From NCBI GenBank assembly GCA_964586785.1, contig CAZPHS010000003.1, forward strand, positions 69,590-133,589: a stretch of DNA of 64,000 bases, given 5' to 3'. Position 1 is the first letter of the stretch. Every line of letters starts with the position of its first letter. A program made the position numbers and the translations under genes. Shown here in pieces: positions 25,027 through 32,525 of the stretch. The stretch is from SZUA-584 sp041656035 (lineage in GTDB: Bacteria > Bacillota > Clostridia > Christensenellales > SZUA-584). The notes under the pieces are model-generated. The model was not told the origin of the DNA, did not search any database, and saw only the letters and a program-made list of their open reading frames with translations.

Positions 25027-25050
25027 TAATTAAGCGGGTTTAAAAAATTT

Positions 25051-25091
25051 AAGACTGCGCCCCGGGATAAACCTTAGGCGCAGTCTTTTTT
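25051..25091. terminator. Bidirectional terminator
   Basis: Perfect 11-bp stem AAGACTGCGCC/GGCGCAGTCTT (25051-25061 and 25077-25087) with T5 on the plus side and A-rich flank that gives T-run on the minus side. It ends both converging transcripts. Confidence 0.9.
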
Positions 25092-25107
25092 ATCTTTTTG
25101 CAGTTAA

Positions 25108-26088
25108 TTAATATTTGATGAACTTTTCGCCCGAAACGCCGCAGATACTGCATTTCTCGGGACGGAATTTCTCTATATTGCCGCAGACGGGGCAAAGGTA
25201 ATAGAAAACTTCTTCCGTCTTATCAATGTTATCCAGCGCATCCTGATACAGTCCGGCATGAACCTCTTCCGCTTTCATCGCGAAGGTAAACGTCATAAGA
25301 GCGGCCTTGTTGCCCGTCGTCTTGGCTTCTTCTACGAAATCCGGATACATCTCTTTATACTCGTATGTTTCTCCCGCGACCCCGTCCTTTAAGTTATCAG
25401 CGGTTGAGCCTATTTTTCCCGCCACTTCAAAATGCTTTAAAGCGTGAAGGGTTTCAGCGTCAGCCGCAGCCCTGAACAATTTAGCGGCGTTTGTTTTTCC
25501 CTCTTGCTCGGCTTTTTTGGCATAGGCAGTATACTTTCTGTTTGCTTCGGCTTCTCCCGTAAAAGCCGCCATTAAATTTTTAAGCGTCTTATTTTCACTC
25601 ATTACGTTATTCTCCTCACTATTATTAAATGTTTTCAACAATTCTTCCGCGGCGGCTTTGGGAAACCCTTCCGGTTGATTTTTGTCAATAAGCGATTGCA
25701 AGAAATCCTTGGCGTTTTCGCTCTGCGGAAGCATATATCCGGCTTCGCGTATAATATCCTCCGTCATAATACGATTGGATTTTTCAATGGCGCGGTACAG
25801 CTTGCCGTTAAGTCCGGCAGCTATATTTTCTTGCTTCGATTTGCTTTTAACAAGCGCGTTAAGCGTATTTTTTACAGTCTGTGTTTTAGACTGCTGTTTA
25901 GGATATTCTTTGGGCACCATAGAAATCGCGCCGGACGGGCAGGCGTCGGCGCAGTCTCCGCAGCCGGTGCACTTTGCGACATCAATAATGCTGTTTTCCG
26001 TGTCTGTCGCGCCGGTGGGGCAGACGTAAAGACACAGGCAATCCTTAGTGCATAAACGTATATTTCTTACTGCATATTTTCCGGCCAT
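25108..26088 (-). CDS. Ferredoxin-rubrerythrin fusion protein
   Basis: A 326-residue fusion. Residues 1-60 hold two 4Fe-4S motifs (CTKDCLCLYVCP, which is spaced unusually, and CTGCGDCADACP). Residues 60-160 are a helical spacer domain. Residues 163-326 are a complete rubrerythrin: diiron four-helix bundle with EAEANRKY, E-x-x-H and EEVHAGLY ligands, then a rubredoxin-like CPVCG...CSICG zinc/iron site. Rubrerythrins reduce H2O2 in anaerobes; fusion to a ferredoxin would supply electrons directly. An internal ATG with its own Shine-Dalgarno could also give free rubrerythrin. It follows the rubredoxin gene by two bases in the PerR operon. Confidence 0.9.
   Translation of the reverse strand: MAGKYAVRNIRLCTKDCLCLYVCPTGATDTENSIIDVAKCTGCGDCADACPSGAISMVPKEYPKQQSKTQTVKNTLNALVKSKSKQENIAAGLNGKLYRAIEKSNRIMTEDIIREAGYMLPQSENAKDFLQSLIDKNQPEGFPKAAAEELLKTFNNSEENNVMSENKTLKNLMAAFTGEAEANRKYTAYAKKAEQEGKTNAAKLFRAAADAETLHALKHFEVAGKIGSTADNLKDGVAGETYEYKEMYPDFVEEAKTTGNKAALMTFTFAMKAEEVHAGLYQDALDNIDKTEEVFYYLCPVCGNIEKFRPEKCSICGVSGEKFIKY
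25603..25616 (-). promoter_or_regulatory. Internal ribosome-binding site for free rubrerythrin
   Basis: AGGAGA (25611-25616 on the minus strand) is eight bases before an in-frame ATG at 25602 (MSENKT), exactly where the rubrerythrin domain begins. It predicts a 164-residue second product. Confidence 0.6.
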
Positions 26089-26090
26089 TT

Positions 26091-26756
26091 TTAGTCCCTC
26101 CCTTCAATCTTATCAAACTTCCAATCCGGCACCTTGCATACCGGACAGGTTTTAGGCGGCGCGTCTCCTATGTAAATAAAGCCGCAGATGGTGCAAACAT
26201 AAACACCGGTATTATTAAACATTGCGTCGCCCTCTTTTTGGCGGCGTGTTAAAAGCGATTTTTGTATGCGCGTTACTTTTTCACTCCACGCTAAGGCGCG
26301 AAGCGCGCCCCTATCGTTTGCTTCGGATGCAGCGGCGTTCGCGCTCGGGAAGCCCTCCTCAATGTCTTTTTCAATTAAAGATGCCAATTCGCCAACATCC
26401 GGTTTTACTGCCGGCGCGGAAGCTGACTTAAAATATTCGGCAAGCTCTATAAAGCGCGCCGCTTCATACGGTTTGTACTGTTTTTCGCAGCCGCGCGCGA
26501 GATTTGTGCAAAGCGCGCTAACCTCCAGCGGAGACATTTCCTTTATGTCCGCCGATTCATTGATTACCGGCGCCGGCTTTCGCTCCGAAGATACCTCGCC
26601 CGATTTGCTGAAATCAGATTTTGCCGCGCCGCATAGAGGACAAGCCCAATCTTCCGGCAGTTCCTCCCATTTTGTGCCCGGTGCGATACCCGCCTCGGGA
26701 ATACCCTTAGCTTCGTCATAGACGTAGCCGCAAACGGAACACACGTATTTTGCCAT
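26091..26756 (-). CDS. Protein with rubredoxin domains at both ends
   Basis: A 221-residue protein. Residues 1-50 are a classic rubredoxin (YVCSVCGYVYD ... WACPLCGAAKSDF) that binds one Fe in Cys4. Residues 60-175 form a helical domain related to the spacer of the neighbouring ferredoxin-rubrerythrin protein (both have a D/E-x-x-EGFP-x-A segment). Residues 185-221 are a second rubredoxin-like zinc/iron ribbon (YVCTICGF, CPVCKVPDWKF). It is a likely electron carrier to rubrerythrin in peroxide reduction. The start follows GGGGGTAATGGA, and it is the second gene of the PerR operon. Confidence 0.88.
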   Translation of the reverse strand: MAKYVCSVCGYVYDEAKGIPEAGIAPGTKWEELPEDWACPLCGAAKSDFSKSGEVSSERKPAPVINESADIKEMSPLEVSALCTNLARGCEKQYKPYEAARFIELAEYFKSASAPAVKPDVGELASLIEKDIEEGFPSANAAASEANDRGALRALAWSEKVTRIQKSLLTRRQKEGDAMFNNTGVYVCTICGFIYIGDAPPKTCPVCKVPDWKFDKIEGRD

Positions 26757-26777
26757 TCCATTACCCCCTTTTTAGTT

Positions 26778-27188
26778 TTATATTGTATTTTCAAGGCACT
26801 TCTTGCAAACGCCTTTAAAATATACGTTCTTATCATCAATTCGAAAGTCGTCCAAATCGTTGGAAGCCAACAAATCGATATTGATACTAAAGTCGTATAT
26901 TGTTCCGCACGATTCACATTTAAAATGTCCGTGGGTTTCCGTAACAATATCGTATCTGGTTTCGTTGTCTTCTATAGCAATCACATTAACCAAGCCCGTT
27001 TCCGCTAACATTTTTAAAGTGTTATAGACTGTCGTTTTTGAAAGCGTAGGCATATCTTGCAAAAGGTCGGTAAAGATATGGTCTACCGTCGGGTGGCATC
27101 GGTTCTTTGTAAGGTATTCTAAAACCTTCAGCCTTTGATGCGACAGATTTATGTTTTTCAGCTTTAATTCTTGTTTAGCTTTTTCCAA
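26778..27188 (-). CDS. perR: PerR/Fur-family regulator
   Basis: A Fur-superfamily repressor of about 136 residues. A winged-helix domain (LSHQRLKVLEYL, HPTVDHIFTDL, LSKTTVYNTLKML) is followed by a dimerisation domain with metal ligands: His in NRCHPTVD, Asp in RYDIV, His-x-His in THGHF and Asp in IYDFS, plus structural zinc pairs CESCG and CKKC. The Asp in RYD favours PerR, a peroxide sensor, over Fur. The start is uncertain: no ATG/GTG is in frame; the TTG at 27188 gives the usual family N-terminus, and TTG at 27221 is an alternative. The frame continues upstream past the promoter. It precedes rubredoxin and rubrerythrin genes that it likely controls. Confidence 0.85.
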   Translation of the reverse strand: MEKAKQELKLKNINLSHQRLKVLEYLTKNRCHPTVDHIFTDLLQDMPTLSKTTVYNTLKMLAETGLVNVIAIEDNETRYDIVTETHGHFKCESCGTIYDFSINIDLLASNDLDDFRIDDKNVYFKGVCKKCLENTI

Positions 27189-27263
27189 TAAAGGGTTTAT
27201 AATCTCACCGCCTATACTCAACGAAGGAGTAACCGTTACAAACCAGTAATCATTATATTTTAT

Positions 27264-27292
27264 ATTATAGACTATGCAAATTATAAATGCAA
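27264..27292 (-). promoter_or_regulatory. Promoter of the perR-rubredoxin-rubrerythrin operon
   Basis: On the minus strand TTGCAT (27287-27292), 17-bp spacer, TATAAT (27264-27269). It lies inside the 5' extension of the perR reading frame, which argues for the shorter perR start. Confidence 0.65.
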
Positions 27293-27404
27293 CAGCAGTC
27301 TTTATAACAAAATTCAAATAAATTTAATTCAGCGGCTTATTGTTTAAAAGCGGGCGGTATAGTATATTTATATGCAGCCAAATTACGGGTGCGGGAGGAT
27401 AGCA

Positions 27405-28130
27405 ATGGAGGCTTACGGCGCGCTCGCCAAAGCGTACGATACGCTTATGTACGATATAGACTATGATAAATGGGCGGCTTACATTGACAGGCTTATCGGC
27501 CGCGCCAACGCTTCTGTTTATGAGGCGGCCTGCGGCTCGGGCAGTATATCGTGCCGCCTTGAAAAAAAGGGGCATAAGGTTACGGCGGCGGATATATCGC
27601 CGGCTATGCTCGAAAAAGCGTCTGAGAAAGCGCGGAGGTTAAGCTGCGATATAACATTTATTTGCCAGGACTTGAAGGACATAAGCGTGGGCAACAGCGT
27701 TGACGCGGTTGTATGCGCGTGCGACGGGCCTAACTATATCGATATGTCCGGTATCCGCTTATTCGCGGACGGCGCGCACAAGGCGCTTAAAGCAGGCGGC
27801 GCTTTGCTCTTTGATATAAGCACCCGCGCGAAGCTTAAAGCGACGGATAAGCAGGTGTATTTCGACGACGGCGACGACATAACGTGCATATGGCATAATA
27901 AATATGATAACGACAGGCATATTTCGACCGTTGACATAGTACTGTTTCTGCGTGAGGGAAGACGGTATAATAAATACTGTGAAACACACGCTTTGTACGC
28001 GCACGATATTATTGAAGTGTCTGAAAGTGTACGGGACGCGGGGTTTGCGCAAGTTGATATTTTTGAGTTTATGTCCGAAAAAGTGTGCAGCCCGAATACT
28101 AACAGGGCGCAGTTTGTCTGCCGCAAATGA
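27405..28130 (+). CDS. Class I SAM-dependent methyltransferase
   Basis: A 241-residue methyltransferase. Motif I is YEAACGSGSISCRL (residues about 35-50), motif II reads ADISPAML, and a CDGPNYI segment takes the place of motif IV. The C-terminal half has the beta-sheet insertion found in the family of Firmicutes enzymes annotated only as methyltransferase. The substrate is unknown. Start taken at the ATG after GGGAGG; the more upstream ATG at 27372 lacks a site. Confidence 0.85.
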   Translation: MEAYGALAKAYDTLMYDIDYDKWAAYIDRLIGRANASVYEAACGSGSISCRLEKKGHKVTAADISPAMLEKASEKARRLSCDITFICQDLKDISVGNSVDAVVCACDGPNYIDMSGIRLFADGAHKALKAGGALLFDISTRAKLKATDKQVYFDDGDDITCIWHNKYDNDRHISTVDIVLFLREGRRYNKYCETHALYAHDIIEVSESVRDAGFAQVDIFEFMSEKVCSPNTNRAQFVCRK

Positions 28131-28177
28131 GTGTCGGGTAAAAATATTTGTGTTATAATTATTTAATCGGAGGGATA

Positions 28178-29896
28178 ATGAAAAACAACAATAAAAAGCA
28201 GAACGGAAATGTACTAAACTTCAACCAACCGGCTGAGTTTTTTATAAAAAAGGCGGAAAAACATATTGACGCGGGTAATTTGCTCGAGGCGCTTGCGTTT
28301 TACAGATGCGTGTTGGGTATGGAGCCTCAAAATGTTGAGTATTTGCTTAACATAGCGCAAATTTACTCTGAAATGGGGCTTTACGCCGAATCTAACGACG
28401 TACTGCTGAAAATCGCCAAGTACGGTAACACGCCGACAGAATGCCTTTTTGCTCTCGGCTGCAACTACATGGGTATGAAAAACTATGAACTCGCGGACGA
28501 AGCTTTTGAGCAGTATCTGGCAATAGACCCGGAGGGCGAATACGCCGACGACATTGACGAGCTGTTTGACATAATAGATGAGGAAGAATATGAGGACGAA
28601 GGCGCGCTGCACGATATAAACAGGCGCATGGCGATAGACGAGGCATACGAGGGAAAGCTGTGCCTCGACAAAGGCGACTATAAAAACGCCATAAAGCATT
28701 TAGAGAATGTCGTGGAGAAAGACAATACCCTTTATTCGGCAATGAACAATCTGGCGCTTGCGTACTTTTTTAACGGGAAGAAACAGAAAGCCGTAGAGCT
28801 TTCCGAAAAAATAATTGTGTCGCAGCCGTTTAACCTTCACGCTTGCTGTAATCTGGCTCTTTTTTATTCCGAGCTTAACGACCACGCGCGCGCGTCTCAA
28901 TATTTGAGCAAGCTTGATACGCTTTTAGATATCGCCCCCGAAGACATGCACAAGGTGGCGCTTACGTACTGCGAACTCGGTTATCATGAAAAAGCGTACA
29001 GGTGGTTTCAAAAAATAATGGCGTTCCAGCCGTATGATATAAGAATACTTCATTTTTGCGGCATAGCGGCACTTAACTGCGCGCAATACACGGATGGCTT
29101 AAGCTGTTTTATTAAAATACTTAAAATAGACCCGCAAAACAGCCTGGCGGTTTATTATAAAACAAAAGCCGAGGAAGCGAAAAAGAACGGCTGTCACAGA
29201 GAACTCGAATACGTATACCAGGTGCAGTTTGATGAGATAAAACGCCGTATTGCCTATTTGAACGAATGCTTAAAGAAAAGAGACGATAGCGTCTCAAAAA
29301 AGCGAAACGGCGATCCGTACTTTTTATCCATTATCTCATGGGGTTTAAATTACGGCGACGAATATATTAAAAAAATAGTGCTCGAAATACTAAGCATGTT
29401 TTCAGATGAAAAGGCCGAGGAAACGATGCGGGATTTTCTTCTTAAAAGCACGGAGAACGACGAAATAAAAAACGACGTGTTTATGTATTTGAAACGGATG
29501 GGCGCTAAAGAGCCGTATGTAGCCTATATAAAAGGGTCAATAGCGGAGGTCAGGGTGGGCACGGTGTCCGAAGATGTAAAAAATCTGCCGCAGCCGTACG
29601 CCCAGGCGCTGGCGGTATTTTTGAAAAAAGTACGCGACAGATACGAAGATAATTTTCTCTCGTCGGGTGTGGAGCTGCTTGTTACCATAGCGAAGGAACG
29701 CGGCGACAACGGCTCATGGGTTGTAAAACCGCAGGCGCTGGCCGCGGCTCTCGAGCTTTGCGTCAGCGAACTTATGGAAGACGTGCGCCCGCCGCTGAAA
29801 AAAGAGCTGCAAAGGGTATACGAAATATCGCCGACAACTCTCAACAAGTATTATAATATGCTGTTTGAGGATACCGGAGACAGGCGTTTTGATTGA
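28178..29896 (+). CDS. Tetratricopeptide-repeat protein
   Basis: A 572-residue soluble protein. TPR units run from residue 20 to about 330 (for example AEKHIDAGNLLEALAFYRCVL, AMNNLALAYFFNGKKQKAVEL, AYRWFQKIMAFQPYDIRIL), with an acidic insertion EEEYEDEG. The C-terminal 200 residues are helical and end with a DUF-like region containing ALELCVSELM. It should act as a protein-protein scaffold; partner unknown. Start at ATG after CGGAGGG, a TATAAT box lies about 20 bases upstream of it. The stop overlaps the next gene by eight bases. Confidence 0.8.
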   Translation: MKNNNKKQNGNVLNFNQPAEFFIKKAEKHIDAGNLLEALAFYRCVLGMEPQNVEYLLNIAQIYSEMGLYAESNDVLLKIAKYGNTPTECLFALGCNYMGMKNYELADEAFEQYLAIDPEGEYADDIDELFDIIDEEEYEDEGALHDINRRMAIDEAYEGKLCLDKGDYKNAIKHLENVVEKDNTLYSAMNNLALAYFFNGKKQKAVELSEKIIVSQPFNLHACCNLALFYSELNDHARASQYLSKLDTLLDIAPEDMHKVALTYCELGYHEKAYRWFQKIMAFQPYDIRILHFCGIAALNCAQYTDGLSCFIKILKIDPQNSLAVYYKTKAEEAKKNGCHRELEYVYQVQFDEIKRRIAYLNECLKKRDDSVSKKRNGDPYFLSIISWGLNYGDEYIKKIVLEILSMFSDEKAEETMRDFLLKSTENDEIKNDVFMYLKRMGAKEPYVAYIKGSIAEVRVGTVSEDVKNLPQPYAQALAVFLKKVRDRYEDNFLSSGVELLVTIAKERGDNGSWVVKPQALAAALELCVSELMEDVRPPLKKELQRVYEISPTTLNKYYNMLFEDTGDRRFD

Positions 29897-30710
29897 TTTT
29901 GAGCAAAAATTTAAAGAATATATACAAAGCCGTATTGTTAATCTTAACGAGAGGGAGATTGACATATTGGTGCCAAAGCTTTATATGAGTTGGCTTGATA
30001 CGCCGGCGGACTGGCTTGATAGCAAATCGCCCAACGCTTATTTCTCTCAAATGGAAGCGGCGGAGCTTATAAAAAATTTGGGAGAGTATTTGCTTGCCGG
30101 CGTTAACGCGCCCGGTCCGCTGCTTTGCAGCATAGCAGATAGGAATAAGCAAACGTATCCGCTTCTTGTTTCATTGCTTATTAATTATGACGGTGAGAGA
30201 GAAGACGCGTTAAAATACGCAATAGTACGGTTAATTGAGGAAATGGATTTCAAGCATCCGTATGCGTATTATATTGATGTCATAAAAACGGCGGACGAAG
30301 CGAACGACTTTACCGAAATTTGCGCGGAGGAGCTAAAAAACGCGGGACAGCAATACTTTGACGAATCGTTTAAAGCTTATAAAGAAGTAAACACACCATA
30401 CGCGGCGGATTGCTTTTTAGACATACTGTGCGATATGCCTTTTGACGAGAGGGTTTACGATTGCGTGCTGGAACGCTTTTTATACTGTGAGGACGGAAAA
30501 GCGTTTTATGCCAGCCTTCTCGGGAAGCTGGGGGAGGAGAAAGCAATTCCTTATCTTTCGGACGCGCTGCGGCTTGAAGGTATAAAATACTACGATTATA
30601 TAGCCGTTAAAAACGCGCTTGAGGCGTTGGGGAGCGAAAACGATATAGAACGGGATTTTTCAGGCGATAAGGATTACGAAAAACTTGCGGAATTGGGAGA
30701 CGACAATTGA
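29889..30710 (+). CDS. Helical HEAT-like repeat protein of unknown function
   Basis: A 273-residue acidic, all-helical protein. The C-terminal 120 residues have the pairing of short helices seen in HEAT-type repeats (AADCFLDILCDMPFDERVYDCVLERFL, AIPYLSDALRLEG, AVKNALEALGS). Start is placed at TTG 29889, which overlaps the TPR stop and has GGAG at eight bases; an earlier ATG at 29865 would overlap by 32 bases without a good site. It overlaps the next gene by four bases, so it belongs to a tight four-gene unit. Confidence 0.65.
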   Translation: MIDFEQKFKEYIQSRIVNLNEREIDILVPKLYMSWLDTPADWLDSKSPNAYFSQMEAAELIKNLGEYLLAGVNAPGPLLCSIADRNKQTYPLLVSLLINYDGEREDALKYAIVRLIEEMDFKHPYAYYIDVIKTADEANDFTEICAEELKNAGQQYFDESFKAYKEVNTPYAADCFLDILCDMPFDERVYDCVLERFLYCEDGKAFYASLLGKLGEEKAIPYLSDALRLEGIKYYDYIAVKNALEALGSENDIERDFSGDKDYEKLAELGDDN

Positions 30711-31384
30711 CAGTAGGATATGAGGAAGTAAAAAACAGCAAAAAGCTAAGGGAGCTTGTGGAGCAGTCTAACAAGGTGCTGGAGGTTATAGGCTATACCG
30801 ACCACGGCCCGAGGCATACGGGTTATGTGAGCCGTATAGCGGGCGAGATACTGAAAAAGCTTGGTATGCCGCCGCGGCGTGTCGAGCTTGCGAAAATAGC
30901 CGGATGGGTACACGATGTCGGCAACATGATAAACAGAAATTATCACGGTTTTTCCGGCGCGGCTTTGGTTTTTCCCATACTGTGCGAAATGGGATTTGCC
31001 GTTTCCGAAGCGTGCGAGATATGCACGGCTATAGGAATGCACGAGGAGGAAACCGGTATGCCCGTAAGCGATATATCGGCCGCGCTCATTATAGCGGATA
31101 AAACAGACGCTCATAAGGCGCGTGTGCGCGGTAACAAAACCGTATCTTACGGTATTCACGACAGGGTTAATTTCTCTATAAAATCCACAAAGCTGGTTGT
31201 CGCGGAAAAAATGATATCAATAGATTACAGCATGAATGATACTGCATCTCCCATGGAATTTTTAAGCATATACTTAACCAGAATGCAGATGTGCGAAAAA
31301 AGCGCGGCTTTTTTGGGATGCAGCTTCGCGCTTTACATAAACGGGGTTAAGCTTAACAGATGGGAAGACTTAGATGACGTATAA
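30707..31384 (+). CDS. HD-domain phosphohydrolase
   Basis: A 225-residue protein with HD-superfamily metal sites: HGPRHTGYV near residue 33, HDVGN near 68 and HEEE near 112. The domain fold is close to a (p)ppGpp- or nucleotide-phosphohydrolase-type HD protein; the true substrate is not identifiable. TTG start overlaps the previous stop (TTGA), and the Shine-Dalgarno GGGAG is in the previous gene. It overlaps the RlmL-like gene by 11 bases. Confidence 0.75.
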   Translation: MTVGYEEVKNSKKLRELVEQSNKVLEVIGYTDHGPRHTGYVSRIAGEILKKLGMPPRRVELAKIAGWVHDVGNMINRNYHGFSGAALVFPILCEMGFAVSEACEICTAIGMHEEETGMPVSDISAALIIADKTDAHKARVRGNKTVSYGIHDRVNFSIKSTKLVVAEKMISIDYSMNDTASPMEFLSIYLTRMQMCEKSAAFLGCSFALYINGVKLNRWEDLDDV

Positions 31385-32474
31385 CTGCTTCGCCTCATGC
31401 TCCTTCGGGCTTGAATCAATGACCGCTTTAGAGTTAAGAAAGCTGGGTTTTTTCGGTGTCCGAGCAAGCGACGCGCGGGTATATTTTTGCGCGGACGACG
31501 CGGGTGTCGCACGAGCTAATTTGTGGCTTAGAACCGCGGACAGGGTTTATATAGAGCTGTCTTCTTTCGAAGCGTTATCTTTCGAGCAGCTTTTTGAAGG
31601 CGTAAGATATACTGCGTGGGAAGAATTTATAACCAAGAACGATATGTTCCCCGTGGACGCGGATTCGGTGGCAAGCGGGCTTTTCAGCGTATCGGACATA
31701 CAATCGGTAGGTAAAAAAGCCGTCGCGGAAAGGCTCAAAGCCGCGTATAAGACAAGTATTTTGCCGGAGACGGGAAAAAGGTACAACATACATCTTAAGC
31801 TGCTTAAAAACCAGGTGTCGGCGTGCCTTAACACCAGCGGCGCGGGGCTTAACAGGCGCGGATACCGCAAAGCGGGCGCGGCGGCTCCTTTGCGCGAAAC
31901 GCTTGCCGCCGGTATAGTTATGCTGAGCGGATGGAAGGAAGGAGAGATTGCCGACCCTATGTGCGGCTCGGGAACAATAGCTATAGAAGCCGCTATGATA
32001 GGCGAGCGGACGGCGCCCGGGCTGCTCCGGACGTTTGATTCCCTAAACTGGCATTCGTTCGGTGCGGCATATAAAAAAGAACGTGACGCGGCGACGCTGC
32101 AAAAAACGAATCCGCAGCCCGTATTCGCGTCCGATACAGACAAAAAGGCGGTTAAAATCGCGTTGCTGAACGCGAAAGCCGCGGGAGTAAAAATAAAAAT
32201 ATATAACGCGGACGTAAAACACTTTTCCAAAAACGGCTGCGTTGTTATTACCAACCCTCCTTACGCCATAAGGCTTGGGGAAAAAGAAGCTGTACACGCC
32301 CTCTACAGGGATATGGGACGCGGTTTGGCGTGCGCGGACAGAAAGTATGTGCTTTCGGCGGATTCGCAGTTTGAACGGTATTTCGGCAAAAGGGCTGACA
32401 AAAAGCGTAAGCTTTATAACGGCAATATAATGTGTACGCTGTACCAATATTTTGCGAATAAAACTTATAAGTGA
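31374..32474 (+). CDS. RlmL-like rRNA methyltransferase with THUMP domain
   Basis: A 366-residue 23S rRNA (guanine-N2) methyltransferase of the RlmL/YpsC type. Residues 1-150 form the ferredoxin-like and THUMP RNA-binding domains. The catalytic domain has motif I DPMCGSGTIAIEAA and motif IV NPPYAIRLG, the mark of N2-guanine/N6-adenine methylation. It closes the tightly packed unit and is followed by a strong bidirectional terminator. Confidence 0.92.
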   Translation: MTYNCFASCSFGLESMTALELRKLGFFGVRASDARVYFCADDAGVARANLWLRTADRVYIELSSFEALSFEQLFEGVRYTAWEEFITKNDMFPVDADSVASGLFSVSDIQSVGKKAVAERLKAAYKTSILPETGKRYNIHLKLLKNQVSACLNTSGAGLNRRGYRKAGAAAPLRETLAAGIVMLSGWKEGEIADPMCGSGTIAIEAAMIGERTAPGLLRTFDSLNWHSFGAAYKKERDAATLQKTNPQPVFASDTDKKAVKIALLNAKAAGVKIKIYNADVKHFSKNGCVVITNPPYAIRLGEKEAVHALYRDMGRGLACADRKYVLSADSQFERYFGKRADKKRKLYNGNIMCTLYQYFANKTYK

Positions 32475-32485
32475 TAGCTATGTAT

Positions 32486-32525
32486 AAAGAGGCGGCAGAC
32501 TTAAACATCTGCCGCCTCTTTTTAT
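32486..32525. terminator. Bidirectional terminator between rlmL-like and hydA genes
   Basis: Perfect 14-bp stem (32486-32499 with 32508-32521), 8-nt loop, T-run on the plus side. It abuts the hydA stop codon from the other side. Confidence 0.9.

Noticed and set aside
27240..27300. PerR box before perR
   Set aside because: The region is AT-rich, but no window matched the 7-1-7 TTATAAT-N-ATTATAA pattern well enough.
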